Source of the DNA: Pseudomonadota bacterium
GTDB lineage: Bacteria; Pseudomonadota; Alphaproteobacteria; Sphingomonadales; Sphingomonadaceae
NCBI GenBank assembly: GCA_023424095.1
Contig: JAFAEG010000024.1
Location: 1-23,230, forward strand
Reading direction: 5' to 3'
DNA length: 23,230 nt
This document shows, piece after piece, positions 23,218 to 23,230 of the stretch; the first letter of the stretch is position 1, and each line of letters opens with the position of its first letter. Below the pieces are notes generated by a model. The model saw only the letters and a list, made by a program, of their open reading frames with translations. It was not told the origin of the DNA and searched no databases. A program made the position numbers and the translations under genes.

Positions 23218-23230
23218 CCCAGACAACGAC

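Overview
The window is GC-rich (G/C-biased third codon positions throughout), densely coded DNA from an alphaproteobacterium, most likely a member of the Sphingomonadales. This is inferred from the TonB-receptor style, the TamA/TamB pair, the intergenic inverted repeat and codon use. I see no phage, insertion sequence, CRISPR array, tRNA or rRNA. The genes form a chromosomal patchwork of cell-envelope functions plus two housekeeping biosynthetic genes.

Region 1 (2-13674, + strand) is one tight four-gene unit. It holds the 3' part of a giant Gly/Ala/Thr-rich beta-helix surface protein (its 5' end is outside the window), a secreted TPR-CHAT caspase-like protein, an Omp85-family TamA protein and a TamB protein. 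The junctions are a 4-nt overlap, a 16-nt gap and a 1-nt overlap, so co-transcription and translational coupling are likely. This is the most interesting part of the window: a repetitive exoprotein with a C-terminal cysteine pair, a putative periplasmic cysteine peptidase and an envelope-spanning export/insertion module made as a set. The functional link is inferred from context.

Region 2 (13675-17456) starts with a 117-bp imperfect hairpin between the convergent tamB and moaA genes. moaA (molybdenum cofactor synthesis, - strand) is divergent from a lipoprotein-type serine hydrolase of the beta-lactamase fold (+ strand). The stop end of that gene overlaps the stop end of lysA (diaminopimelate decarboxylase, - strand) by 11 bp. 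lysA begins only about 32 nt after a strong intrinsic terminator that closes the gene upstream of it.

Region 3 (17457-23230) has a large TonB-dependent receptor (- strand), divergent across about 195 bp from an AmpG-like MFS permease (+ strand). The permease overlaps by 4 nt a second beta-lactamase-fold serine hydrolase that has no signal peptide. That pair suggests import of muropeptides followed by cytoplasmic processing, possibly by an AmiE/YbbE-type amidase rather than a zinc AmpD; this is a hypothesis from context and motifs. The window ends just after this gene, in a short GC-rich hairpin.
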